Positions 43,716-51,333 of a DNA stretch of 64,000 nt are shown piece by piece (within the stretch, counting starts at the first letter, position 1; each line of letters opens with the position of its first letter). Origin of the DNA: Reyranella humidisoli (lineage in GTDB: Bacteria; Pseudomonadota; Alphaproteobacteria; Reyranellales; Reyranellaceae); the NCBI RefSeq assembly GCF_019039055.1, contig NZ_JAHOPB010000001.1, positions 62,001 through 126,000 of the forward strand. Reading direction: 5' to 3'. The notes below the pieces were generated by a model. It was given only the letters and a program-made list of their open reading frames with translations, was not told where the DNA came from and ran no database searches. The translations under genes and the position numbers were made by a program.

Positions 43716-44558
43716 ATGATCGAAATCCGCGGCCTCGCCAAATCCTATGGCGACCTCCAGGCGCTTTGCGACGTCAACCTTTCGATCCGGCCCGGCGAAT
43801 TCGTCGTCGTGCTGGGACCGTCGGGCGCCGGCAAATCGACGCTCCTGCGTTGCATCAACCGGCTGATCGAGCCGACCGCCGGCGACATCGTGGTCGACGG
43901 CACGTCGCTCTCCTCGAACCGCCGTGACCTGCGCCTGCTCCGGCGCAACGTCGCGATGATCTTCCAGCAGCACAATCTGGTGAAGCGCCTCAGCGTGCTG
44001 AAGAACGTGCTGGTCGGCCGCATGGCCGATCTCTCACCGGTCCTGAGCAGCCTGCAGCTCTTTCCCGAAGCCGACGTCAAGATCGCGCTTCACTGCCTCG
44101 AGCAGGTCGCGATGTCCCACAAGGCCCGCAGCCGTGCCGACGCCTTGTCCGGCGGCGAGCAGCAGAGGGTCGGCATCGCCCGGGCGCTGGCCCAGCAGCC
44201 CAAGTTCATGCTGGCCGACGAGCCGGTGGCGAGCCTCGATCCCAAGACCTCGCGCACCGTTCTCAACTACCTGAAGAAGAGCTGCAAGGAATCGAACATC
44301 GCGGTTCTCTGCAATCTCCACCAGATCGACTATGCGCTGGAGTTCGCCGAGAGGGTCGTGGGCCTGTCGGCCGGCCGCGTCGTCTATGACGGCGCCCCGG
44401 CGGGCGTCAGCGGCGACGTGATCCGCAGCATCTATCCCGGCCTCGACGATCCCAACGTGCTCGACGCGGCCCAGCGCCTCACCGAGCGCCGCCGCGCCGC
44501 GGCGGAAGCCGAGATCGCGCTGGCGGCAACCACCGCCTCTGTCGAAGGGAGGGCCTAG
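43716..44558 (+). CDS. phnC: Phosphonate ABC transporter ATP-binding protein
   Basis: 280 residues. Walker A GPSGAGKST (residues 34-42), Q-loop in MIFQQHNLVKRLSVLKNVLVG, signature LSGGEQQRVGIARALA, Walker B FMLADEPVASLD and the H-loop His in LCNLHQIDYALEFA. The FQQHNLVKRL and NVLVGR segments are typical of PhnC. It energises uptake through PhnE in the inner membrane. It starts 30 bp after phnD and ends 2 bp before phnE. A 30-residue Ala/Glu-rich C-terminal tail follows the core. Confidence 0.95.
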   Translation: MIEIRGLAKSYGDLQALCDVNLSIRPGEFVVVLGPSGAGKSTLLRCINRLIEPTAGDIVVDGTSLSSNRRDLRLLRRNVAMIFQQHNLVKRLSVLKNVLVGRMADLSPVLSSLQLFPEADVKIALHCLEQVAMSHKARSRADALSGGEQQRVGIARALAQQPKFMLADEPVASLDPKTSRTVLNYLKKSCKESNIAVLCNLHQIDYALEFAERVVGLSAGRVVYDGAPAGVSGDVIRSIYPGLDDPNVLDAAQRLTERRRAAAEAEIALAATTASVEGRA

Positions 44559-44560
44559 GA

Positions 44561-45355
44561 ATGTCCCTGCAATTCGTCGTCAACAAGCCGCGCGGTCCGC
44601 TCGGCTGGTGGATCATGCTCCCGATCCTGGGCGCCACGGTCGCGATCCTCTGGTGGTCGGCCCTCGGCACTCGCCTCAGCATCACCGGCTTCATCGACGG
44701 CCTGCCCTGGATCGGCGACTTTGTCGGCCGCATGCTGCCACCGAACTTCGCCTTCATGCAGAAGCTGGTGCAGCCCGCGATCGAGACGGTGCAGATCGCA
44801 TTGTGGGGCACGTTGCTCGGCATCGTGCTGGCCCTGCCGGTCTGTTTCTTCGCGGCGCGAAATCTCTCGCCCTACGCCTGGGTGTTCCACGGGCTGCGTC
44901 AGGTGCTTAACGTGATGCGGGGCATCAACGAGATCATCCTGGCGCTGATCTTCGTCGCCGCGGTCGGCCTCGGCCCTTTCGCGGGCGTGCTCGCCATCGC
45001 GCTGCACGGCGCCGGCATGCTGGGCAAGTTCTTCGCCGAAGCGATCGAGGAGATCGACGAGGGTCCGCTCGATGCGCTGCGCGCCGCCGGTGCAGGCACC
45101 TTGCAGCGAATCGTGTTCGGCGTGTTGCCGCAGGTGTTGCCCGCCTGGATCGGTGTCGTGCTCTATCGCTTCGAGACCAACATCCGCGTTTCGACCGTGC
45201 TGGGCATGGTCGGCGCAGGCGGCATCGGCTTCGAACTCATCAGCTCGATGAAGCTCTTCGCCTACGAGGATACGGCGGCCTGCGTGATCGTGATCCTGAT
45301 CCTCGTACTTGCCGCCGATCTGATGTCGTCGAAACTTCGGGCCATGATCCGCTAG
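44561..45355 (+). CDS. phnE: Phosphonate ABC transporter permease
   Basis: 264 residues with about six membrane helices. The EAA loop appears as EEIDEGPLDALRAAGAGTLQRIVFGVLPQ (quoted parts EIDEGPLDALRAAGAG and RIVFGVLPQVLPAW), and VSTVLGMVGAGGIGFEL is the conserved PhnE C-terminal helix. One permease gene is present, so it would act as a homodimer with two PhnC. It is the last gene of the lysR-divergent operon, followed by a hairpin terminator. No C-P lyase, phosphonatase or PhnY/PhnZ genes follow. Confidence 0.94.
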   Translation: MSLQFVVNKPRGPLGWWIMLPILGATVAILWWSALGTRLSITGFIDGLPWIGDFVGRMLPPNFAFMQKLVQPAIETVQIALWGTLLGIVLALPVCFFAARNLSPYAWVFHGLRQVLNVMRGINEIILALIFVAAVGLGPFAGVLAIALHGAGMLGKFFAEAIEEIDEGPLDALRAAGAGTLQRIVFGVLPQVLPAWIGVVLYRFETNIRVSTVLGMVGAGGIGFELISSMKLFAYEDTAACVIVILILVLAADLMSSKLRAMIR

Positions 45356-45388
45356 GCAAGGATTCTCCAGCCCGAACCGCTAGCCGGA

Positions 45389-45412
45389 CCGGCCCTCTCG
45401 ACGGAGGGCCGG
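45389..45412 (+). terminator. Hairpin terminator after phnE
   Basis: Perfect 9-bp stem CCGGCCCTC-TCGACG-GAGGGCCGG, starting 34 bp after the phnE stop and 45 bp before the next start. No clear U-tract. Confidence 0.65.
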
Positions 45413-45456
45413 CTTCACGTCATCCTCTCTGCAACGGGGCATGGGAGGATAAATTG

Positions 45457-47049
45457 ATGCGTTTACCGATCAGGATTCTTGGCGTCGTTGCGGCCTTTGG
45501 CCTGTCAGCGACGCCCGCACTCGCTCAGAAGAGCGGCGGCACCCTCAAGATGTACATCGCGGACAATCCGCCCAGCACGTCGATTCACGAGGAAGCGACG
45601 ACCTCCACGGTCGTGCCCTTCATGGGGCTCTACAACAACCTCGTCATGTTCGATCAGCAGATTCCGCAGAACAGCCTCGAGACGATCCGCCCGGATCTCG
45701 CCGAAAGCTGGTCGTGGAGCGGCGACGGCAAGAAGCTGACCTTCAAGCTGGTCGGCAATGCGAAGTGGCATGACGGCAAGCCCTTCACCTCGGCCGACGT
45801 GAAGTGCACGTGGGACATGCTCGCCGGCAAGAGCGAGACCCAGAAGCTGCGCAAGAACCCGCGTACCTCGTGGTACTGGAACCTGCAGGACGTCACGACC
45901 AACGGCGACCGCGAGGTGACCTTCCATCTCGGCCAGCCGCAACCGTCGCTGCTGATCCTGCTCGCCTCGGGCTACAGCCCCGTCTATTCCTGCCACGTGC
46001 CGACGGCGCAGATGCGCACCAAGCCGATCGGCACCGGTCCGTTCAAGCTCGGTGAATTCAAGCAGAAGGAGATCGTCAAGCTCGTCCGCAATCCCGACTA
46101 CTTCAAGAAGGGCAAGCCCTACCTCGACGCCATCGAGATGCCGATCGTGCCGGCCCGCGGCACCGCCATGCTGGGCTTCGTGTCGGGCCGCTACGACATG
46201 ACGGCGCCCTACGCCGTCACCATCCCGCTGCTCAAGGACATCAAGGCGCAGGCTTCCAGTGCCATCTGCGAGGTCGCGCCGATGAACAACAACACCAACC
46301 TGATCGTGAACAGCGCAGCGCCGCCGTTCGACAATGCCGACATCCGCCGCGCGATGCTGCTCACCATCGACCGCAAGTCGTTCATCGACATCCTGGCCCA
46401 GGGGGCCGGCGAGGCCGGCGGCGTCATGGAGCCGGCGCCCGGCGGCGTCTGGGGTATGCCAAAGGAGATGTTCGACAAGGTCCAGGGTTACGGGCCAGAC
46501 GTCGCCAAGAACCGCGCCGAGGCGCAGGCGATCATGAAGAAGGCGGGCTACGGGCCGGACAACAGGCTGAAGCTCAAGGTTTCAACCCGCAATCACCTGC
46601 TCTATCGCGATCCGGCCGTCATCCTGATCGACCAGCTCAAGGAGATCTACATCGACGGCGAACTCGATCTGGTCGACACCGCCTTGTGGTTCAACAAGGT
46701 CGCGCGCAAGGATTACTCCATCGGCCTCAATACCACCGGCAACGGTGTCGACGATCCCGACCAGACCTACTTCGAGCACTATGCTTGCAAGTCGGAGCGC
46801 AACTATGTCGGCTACTGCAATCCCGAGATCGAGAAGCTCTTCCCGATCCAGTCGGCCGAGCGCGATATCGAGAAGCGCAAGAAGCTCGTCTGGGAGATCG
46901 ACAAGCAGATCCTCGAGGAGGGCTTCCGTCCGATCATCATGTGGAACGCCTCGGGCAGCTGCTGGCACCCCCACGTGAAGGGTTTCCGCCCGATGGTGAA
47001 CAGCCTCTACAACGGCTCGCGCTTCGAGGACGTCTGGCTCGACAAGTAA
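45457..47049 (+). CDS. ABC transporter substrate-binding protein, family 5 (peptide/opine type)
   Basis: 530 residues from the ATG at 45457 (GGGAGGA upstream). Signal peptide MRLPIRILGVVAAFGLSATP...ALAQ, then the SBP_bac_5 domain: RPDLAESWSWSGDGKKLTFKL, KWHDGKPFTSADVKCTWD, GTGPFKLGEFKQKE and NADIRRAMLLTIDRKSFID. Family members bind di/oligopeptides, nickel, opines or other larger ligands. The permease and ATPase genes normally found next to it are absent: it is bounded by terminator hairpins on both sides (45389-45412 and 47064-47090). It must borrow a transporter from elsewhere or serve as a sensor. Confidence 0.92.
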   Translation: MRLPIRILGVVAAFGLSATPALAQKSGGTLKMYIADNPPSTSIHEEATTSTVVPFMGLYNNLVMFDQQIPQNSLETIRPDLAESWSWSGDGKKLTFKLVGNAKWHDGKPFTSADVKCTWDMLAGKSETQKLRKNPRTSWYWNLQDVTTNGDREVTFHLGQPQPSLLILLASGYSPVYSCHVPTAQMRTKPIGTGPFKLGEFKQKEIVKLVRNPDYFKKGKPYLDAIEMPIVPARGTAMLGFVSGRYDMTAPYAVTIPLLKDIKAQASSAICEVAPMNNNTNLIVNSAAPPFDNADIRRAMLLTIDRKSFIDILAQGAGEAGGVMEPAPGGVWGMPKEMFDKVQGYGPDVAKNRAEAQAIMKKAGYGPDNRLKLKVSTRNHLLYRDPAVILIDQLKEIYIDGELDLVDTALWFNKVARKDYSIGLNTTGNGVDDPDQTYFEHYACKSERNYVGYCNPEIEKLFPIQSAERDIEKRKKLVWEIDKQILEEGFRPIIMWNASGSCWHPHVKGFRPMVNSLYNGSRFEDVWLDK

Positions 47050-47063
47050 GTCGATGGCAGAAC

Positions 47064-47090
47064 GGCCGGGCCGCTGCGAGCGGCCCGGCC
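47064..47090 (+). terminator. Strong hairpin terminator after family 5 binding protein
   Basis: Perfect 12-bp stem GGCCGGGCCGCT-GCG-AGCGGCCCGGCC, 14 bp after the stop codon. It isolates the binding protein gene from the Bug gene downstream. Confidence 0.75.
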
Positions 47091-47137
47091 CAAGAGCGCA
47101 AAGGCGCCAGGCACGACACTTCAGGGAGGGATCTGAG

Positions 47138-48124
47138 ATGAGATTGCCACGCATCGCTCTGACGCGCCGACATGCCCTGACGGGCGCGCTGCTGCTTACG
47201 GCAGCCCCGGCGATGGCCGCCGATTGGCCCGAGCGCCCGATCCGCATGATCATCCCGTTCGCCGCGGGAGCAGGCGCCGATATCGTCGGGCGCACCTTCG
47301 GCGAGGAGCTGGCCAAGGCGCTGGGCCAGCCGGTCGTGATCGACAACAAGGGTGGCGCCGGCGGCCTGCTGGGCACGGCCGAAGGCGCACGGGCGCCGGC
47401 CGACGGCTACACGCTGCTCCTCACCTCGCAGGGCGCCACCGTGTTCAACATGGGCCTCTACAAATCACCGGGCTACGATCCGCTGAAGGATCTCATTCCG
47501 ATCGCCACGACCGGCATCCTGACCAACGTCATGGTCGTGTCGACGGCCAACCCGGCCAACACCGTCGCAGACGTCATCGCGCAGGCGCGCGCCAAGCCGG
47601 GCGAGCTCACATACGGGTCGAGCGGCGTCGGCAGCAGCCTCCATATGTCGGGCGTCATCACGGAGCAGCGTACCGGCGTGAAGCTCCAGCACGTGCCCTA
47701 TCGCGGCGCGCCGGCCGCCGTGCTCGCGGTGATCAATGGCGAGGTGACCATGGGCTTCTTCAACGCCCCGACCGTGGTCGGCCAGATCAAGGCCGGCAAG
47801 CTGAAGGCGCTTGCCGTCACCACCAAGGACCGTTCGGTCATCATGCCCGGCGTGCCGACCATGATGGAGGCGGGCGTGCCCGACTTCGTGGTCGCGACGT
47901 GGCTGGGCTTCGCGGTGCCGACCGGCACCCCCGCGCCGATCGTGGCGCGCCTCAACGCCGAGATCGGCCGCATCGCGCAGATGCCGCAGGTGAAGGAGAA
48001 GCTCCTCGTCCAGGGCTTCGAGGTGCTGCCGCCGGACACGCCGGCCGCCGCCCGCAAGCTGATCGCCGACGATCAGGCGCTGTGGCTTCCCATCATCAAA
48101 GCGTCTGGCGCGACGGCGGAGTAG
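47138..48124 (+). CDS. Tripartite tricarboxylate transporter (Bug family) substrate-binding protein
   Basis: 328 residues from the ATG at 47138 (AGGGAGGG upstream). Tat/Sec-like signal (LTRRHALTGALLLTAAPAMAA), then the Bug fold: WPERPIRMIIPFAAGAGADIVGR, VVIDNKGGAGGLLGTAEGA, GYTLLLTSQGATVFN and LQHVPYRGAPAAVLAVINGE. Bug proteins bind carboxylates such as citrate, terephthalate or aromatic acids. No tctA/tctB membrane genes are nearby, which is usual for this very expanded family. It lies between a terminator and a large palindromic repeat. Confidence 0.93.
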   Translation: MRLPRIALTRRHALTGALLLTAAPAMAADWPERPIRMIIPFAAGAGADIVGRTFGEELAKALGQPVVIDNKGGAGGLLGTAEGARAPADGYTLLLTSQGATVFNMGLYKSPGYDPLKDLIPIATTGILTNVMVVSTANPANTVADVIAQARAKPGELTYGSSGVGSSLHMSGVITEQRTGVKLQHVPYRGAPAAVLAVINGEVTMGFFNAPTVVGQIKAGKLKALAVTTKDRSVIMPGVPTMMEAGVPDFVVATWLGFAVPTGTPAPIVARLNAEIGRIAQMPQVKEKLLVQGFEVLPPDTPAAARKLIADDQALWLPIIKASGATAE

Positions 48125-48139
48125 AAATAGTCCCACACC

Positions 48140-48284
48140 CCGTCATCTCGACCGGAGCGCCCCTCGAGTTCCTCGGGGTAAACTCCACGCGGAGTGGAGA
48201 GATCTTCTCTCCACCATTTTTCGGCTTTTCGTCGAGCTAAGGTCTCTCCACTCCGCACCTTTGGTGCTCCGGTCGAGATGACGG
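48140..48284. repeat. Palindromic intergenic repeat, family A (long copy)
   Basis: Exact 19-bp inverted arms CCGTCATCTCGACCGGAGC (48140-48158) and their reverse complement (48266-48284) enclose inner stems such as CTCGAG-type and GGAGAGATC/GATCTTCTCTCC-like halves. The shorter copy at 29988-30039 shares the outer pattern. It fills the convergent gap between the Bug gene and the DUF1194 gene. Confidence 0.88.
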
Positions 48285-48315
48285 ATTCTTCTTAATTCCC
48301 TCAGCCGGATCGGCC

Positions 48316-49050
48316 TCAATCTCCAGCCGCGAGCTGGGGGCCCGGCAAACCGGCGATCTCCTGGATCAGCTTCTTGGTCATGGCCCGGCCGAAGGCGCCG
48401 TGGTTTTCGGCGACGATGGTGAAGGCGCCCTGGCCGCCGATGACGTTTTCCTGAAAGTATTTCTCGAGGCCGCCGGGCGGATTGGTGTGCTCGGGGCGGA
48501 ACGACTCCTCGAGCGGGGTCAGGATCACCAGCGCGTTGATCGTGATGTTGCGCGCGACGGCATCGTCGCGGGCGTCGGTGATCAGGCGCCCACCGATGTT
48601 GTTGCCATCGCCGGACACGTCGATGACCTTGCGGTCCGCCGCGAACGGCGCGCGCTCGAACAGGCCCACGGCGAAGTCGATCGCGGCGCTGATCGAGGTA
48701 CTGCCGGCAAACGAGCGGGGCGTCTCGATCAGCTTGTCGCCGAAGAGGCGCGCCGACGCGCCGTCGCCGATCACCACCCAGTCGACGACGACGTTCTGCA
48801 TGTTGGCCGACGCCCATTCGACGAAGCAGATCGCGATGCGGCGATGCGGGCCCGAGGTGATGGCCCGCACCACGTCAGGATGGGTGATAGCGGCCGCTGC
48901 GCCTTCGCGCTGGAGCTTGAACTTCGATTGGGTGACGCTGCGCGAGACGTCGGCCGCCATCACCAGCAGCATGTCGACGGGCTCGGCGGCGCGCGCCGAC
49001 GGCGAGACGGACATCAGAATCAGGCCGAGCAGCGCTACCATCATCTTCAT
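48316..49050 (-). CDS. Secreted DUF1194 (von Willebrand factor A-like) protein
   Basis: 244 residues with a signal peptide ending SARAAEP. The mature domain begins VDMLLVMAADVSRSVTQ: DVSRS is a MIDAS-like D-x-S-x-S. A second MIDAS Thr lies in FAGSTSISAAIDFA and the Asp in KVIDVSGDGNN, so metal binding is likely intact. DUF1194 proteins are periplasmic vWA-like proteins of unknown function. The gene stands alone between a repeat element and the divergent ferredoxin-NADP reductase leader. The start has only a weak G-rich ribosome site. Confidence 0.85.
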   Translation of the reverse strand: MKMMVALLGLILMSVSPSARAAEPVDMLLVMAADVSRSVTQSKFKLQREGAAAAITHPDVVRAITSGPHRRIAICFVEWASANMQNVVVDWVVIGDGASARLFGDKLIETPRSFAGSTSISAAIDFAVGLFERAPFAADRKVIDVSGDGNNIGGRLITDARDDAVARNITINALVILTPLEESFRPEHTNPPGGLEKYFQENVIGGQGAFTIVAENHGAFGRAMTKKLIQEIAGLPGPQLAAGD

Positions 49051-49201
49051 CGCACGGGCCCCCGGTCTCTGTTGGTCGAAAGCGGCGTTGGGCGCTTCCC
49101 ACTATAGGCCGCCGGACTGCGTCGGCGATCGTCTTGCAGGAGCCGGACCACAAACTGCCGGTTCATTCTCCTGCTGCAGCAAATACTGCTGCCGAGAGGG
49201 G

Positions 49202-49227
49202 GCAATACGCGACAATCTTGTTATTGC
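49202..49227. promoter_or_regulatory. AT-rich leader with inverted repeat upstream of fpr
   Basis: The 49200-49275 segment is clearly richer in A+T than its surroundings. It holds the inverted repeat GCAATA (49202-49207) / TATTGC (49222-49227), about 90 bp before the fpr start. Promoter-like hexamers (TTGTTA, TTGCAT, TATAT) occur around it but no pair has ideal spacing. The site could bind a redox regulator; this is an inference. Confidence 0.35.
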
Positions 49228-49315
49228 GAATTAGTTGCATATGTGGTTCTCATGCTGCACTGCACTATATCCACTCGTCCCGGCGTCGGGCCGGCCGTTG
49301 CGTAGGAGTATCCGC

Positions 49316-50086
49316 GTGAGCGCGTTGAGGAACGAGACCGTCCTGTCGGTGCACCACTGGACCGACGAGCTGTTCAGCTTCCGGACGACCCGCGACAAGG
49401 GTTTCCGCTTCGCCAGCGGCCAGTTCACCATGATCGGCCTCAAGGTCGAGGGAAAGCCGCTGCTGCGCGCCTACTCCATCGCCAGCGCCCATTACGTCGA
49501 CGAGCTGGAGTTCTTCTCCATCAAGGTGCCCGACGGCAAACTCACCTCGCGCCTCAAGGATCTGGCGCCGGGCGATCCGGTGCTGGTCGGCGGCAAGGCC
49601 ACCGGCACGCTGCTGCTCGACAGCCTCACCCCCGGCCGCAACCTCTACCTGCTCGGCACCGGCACCGGCCTCGCCCCGTTCCTGTCGATCGTGCGCGATC
49701 CGGAAGTCTACGAACGCTACGAGAAGGTGATCCTGGTCCATGGCTGCCGCCATGTCCGCGACCTCGCCTACCGCTCGGCGCTGGCCGACGAACTGCCGGC
49801 CGACGAGATCCTGGGTGATCTGGTGCGCGACAGGCTCGTCTACTACCCGACCGTGACCCGCGAGCCGTTCAAGTATCGCGGCCGCATCTCGCACTTGATC
49901 GAGAACGGCACCCTCGCGAACGACGTCGGCCTGCCGCCGATGGCGCGCGAGGCCGATCGGTTCATGCTCTGCGGCTCGGTCCAGATGCTGGCCGACACGC
50001 GCGCCCTGCTCGAAGGTATGGGTCTCACCGAGGGCAGCACCACGACACCGGGCGAGTTCGTCGTCGAAAAGGCCTTCGTCGAGTAA
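49316..50086 (+). CDS. fpr: Ferredoxin--NADP reductase
   Basis: 256 residues from a GTG at 49316, chosen because AGGAG lies 7 bp upstream and because it gives the usual family length; an ATG 27 codons earlier would add an unlikely Cys-rich tail. FAD site LLRAYSIASAHYVDELEFFSIKV (quoted parts LLRAYSIAS and ELEFFSIKVPDGKLTS), NADP site LLGTGTGLAPFLSIVRDPE, and the C-terminal aromatic-poor end FVVEKAFVE, as in the bacterial subclass I form. It moves electrons between NADPH and ferredoxin/flavodoxin and takes part in oxidative-stress and iron metabolism. Confidence 0.92.
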   Translation: MSALRNETVLSVHHWTDELFSFRTTRDKGFRFASGQFTMIGLKVEGKPLLRAYSIASAHYVDELEFFSIKVPDGKLTSRLKDLAPGDPVLVGGKATGTLLLDSLTPGRNLYLLGTGTGLAPFLSIVRDPEVYERYEKVILVHGCRHVRDLAYRSALADELPADEILGDLVRDRLVYYPTVTREPFKYRGRISHLIENGTLANDVGLPPMAREADRFMLCGSVQMLADTRALLEGMGLTEGSTTTPGEFVVEKAFVE

Positions 50087-50128
50087 GCGGTTCCGCTTCG
50101 CGAGCCATCTGCAAGTAGCGTGTGACGG

Positions 50129-50153
50129 TCGCCGGCAGCTAGGATGCCGGCGA
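50129..50153 (+). terminator. Hairpin terminator after fpr
   Basis: Perfect 9-bp stem TCGCCGGCA / TGCCGGCGA with a 7-base loop, 42 bp after the fpr stop and 40 bp before the CoA-transferase start. Confidence 0.6.
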
Positions 50154-50193
50154 TCGGAAACGCACGCCGCCAGGCTCGGGAAGAGGACGTAAA

Positions 50194-51333
50194 GTGACAC
50201 TACCGCTCGAAGGAGTTCGCGTCATCGAAGTGGGCCAGGCGCTGGCCGGTCCGCTGGCCGGCGTGCTGCTGGCCGACATGGGCGCCGACGTCATCAAGAT
50301 CGAGAAGCCCGACGGCGGCGACGATGCGCGCATCTGGGGCCCTCCGTTCGGTCCCGACGGCAAGACCTCGCTCTACTTCTACTCGCAGAACCGCAACAAG
50401 CGCTCGGTCGTGCTCGACCTGAAACTCGCGGAAGACATCGACAAGCTCCACAGGCTTTGCGAGACCGCCGACATCCTGATCCAGAACCTGCGGCCGGGCG
50501 TAGTCGACGAGGTCGGCATCGGTCCCGAGACGATGCTCGCGCGCCATCCGCGCCTCATCTACTGCTCGATCTGGGCCTTCGGTTACCAGGGGCCGCTGCG
50601 CATGAAGCCCGCCTTCGATCCGCTGCTGCAGGCCTATGGCGGCATGATGAGCGTGACCGGCCGGCCGGAGGATCCGCCGACCTTCTGCGGTGCTTCGATC
50701 AACGACAAGGCCACCGGCATGTTCTGCACCATCGGCGCCCTGGCGGCGCTGCGGCTGCGAGACAAGACAGGCAAGGGCTGTCTGGTCGACACGTCGCTGT
50801 TCGACTCGGCCGTCCACTGGGTCGAGGGCCAGGTGAATGGCTACCTCGCCAACGGCACGGTCTCCCAGCGCCACGGCACCGGCAGCCCGGTGATCGTGCC
50901 CTATCAGACCTTCGACACGGCCGACCATCCGATCTGCCTTGCGCCCGGCAACGACCGGCTGTGGGCGCGCTGCGCCAAGGTGCTGGGCCGCGAGGAATGG
51001 GCCACCGATCCGGAATTCGCCAAGAGCGCCCAGCGCGTGGCCAACAAGGCCGAGCTGCTGCCGATGATCGCCGAGGCTCTAAAGGCCAGGCCGCGCGCCG
51101 AATGGCTGGAAGCGATGGAGAAAGCCGGCGTGCCCTGCGCTGCGGTGAACGACATCGGCGAACTGGCGCGCACCGAGCAGATGGAGGCCTCGCAGCTCAT
51201 CCAGCAGCTGCCGGGAGGACCGAAAGTCGTCGGCCTGCCGATCGCGTTCGACCATGTGCGGCCGCATTCGCCGCGCTCCGCGCCAACCCTGGGCGAGCAT
51301 ACGGACGAAGTGCTGGGAAGCTTGCCGAAGTGA
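50194..51333 (+). CDS. CaiB/BaiF (class III) CoA transferase
   Basis: 379 residues from a GTG at 50194 with AGAGGA upstream. Typical blocks: LPLEGVRVIEVGQALAGPLAG, LADMGADVIKIEKPDGGDDAR, NRNKRSVVLDLK and GKGCLVDTSLFDSAV. The catalytic Asp171 is in SINDKATGMFCTIG, aligned with Asp169 of formyl-CoA transferase. It would transfer CoA between a donor acyl-CoA and a carboxylic acid. Its stop overlaps the HyuA GTG (GTGA at 51330-51333), so it is coupled to the hydantoinase/oxoprolinase genes. Confidence 0.93.
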   Translation: MTLPLEGVRVIEVGQALAGPLAGVLLADMGADVIKIEKPDGGDDARIWGPPFGPDGKTSLYFYSQNRNKRSVVLDLKLAEDIDKLHRLCETADILIQNLRPGVVDEVGIGPETMLARHPRLIYCSIWAFGYQGPLRMKPAFDPLLQAYGGMMSVTGRPEDPPTFCGASINDKATGMFCTIGALAALRLRDKTGKGCLVDTSLFDSAVHWVEGQVNGYLANGTVSQRHGTGSPVIVPYQTFDTADHPICLAPGNDRLWARCAKVLGREEWATDPEFAKSAQRVANKAELLPMIAEALKARPRAEWLEAMEKAGVPCAAVNDIGELARTEQMEASQLIQQLPGGPKVVGLPIAFDHVRPHSPRSAPTLGEHTDEVLGSLPK

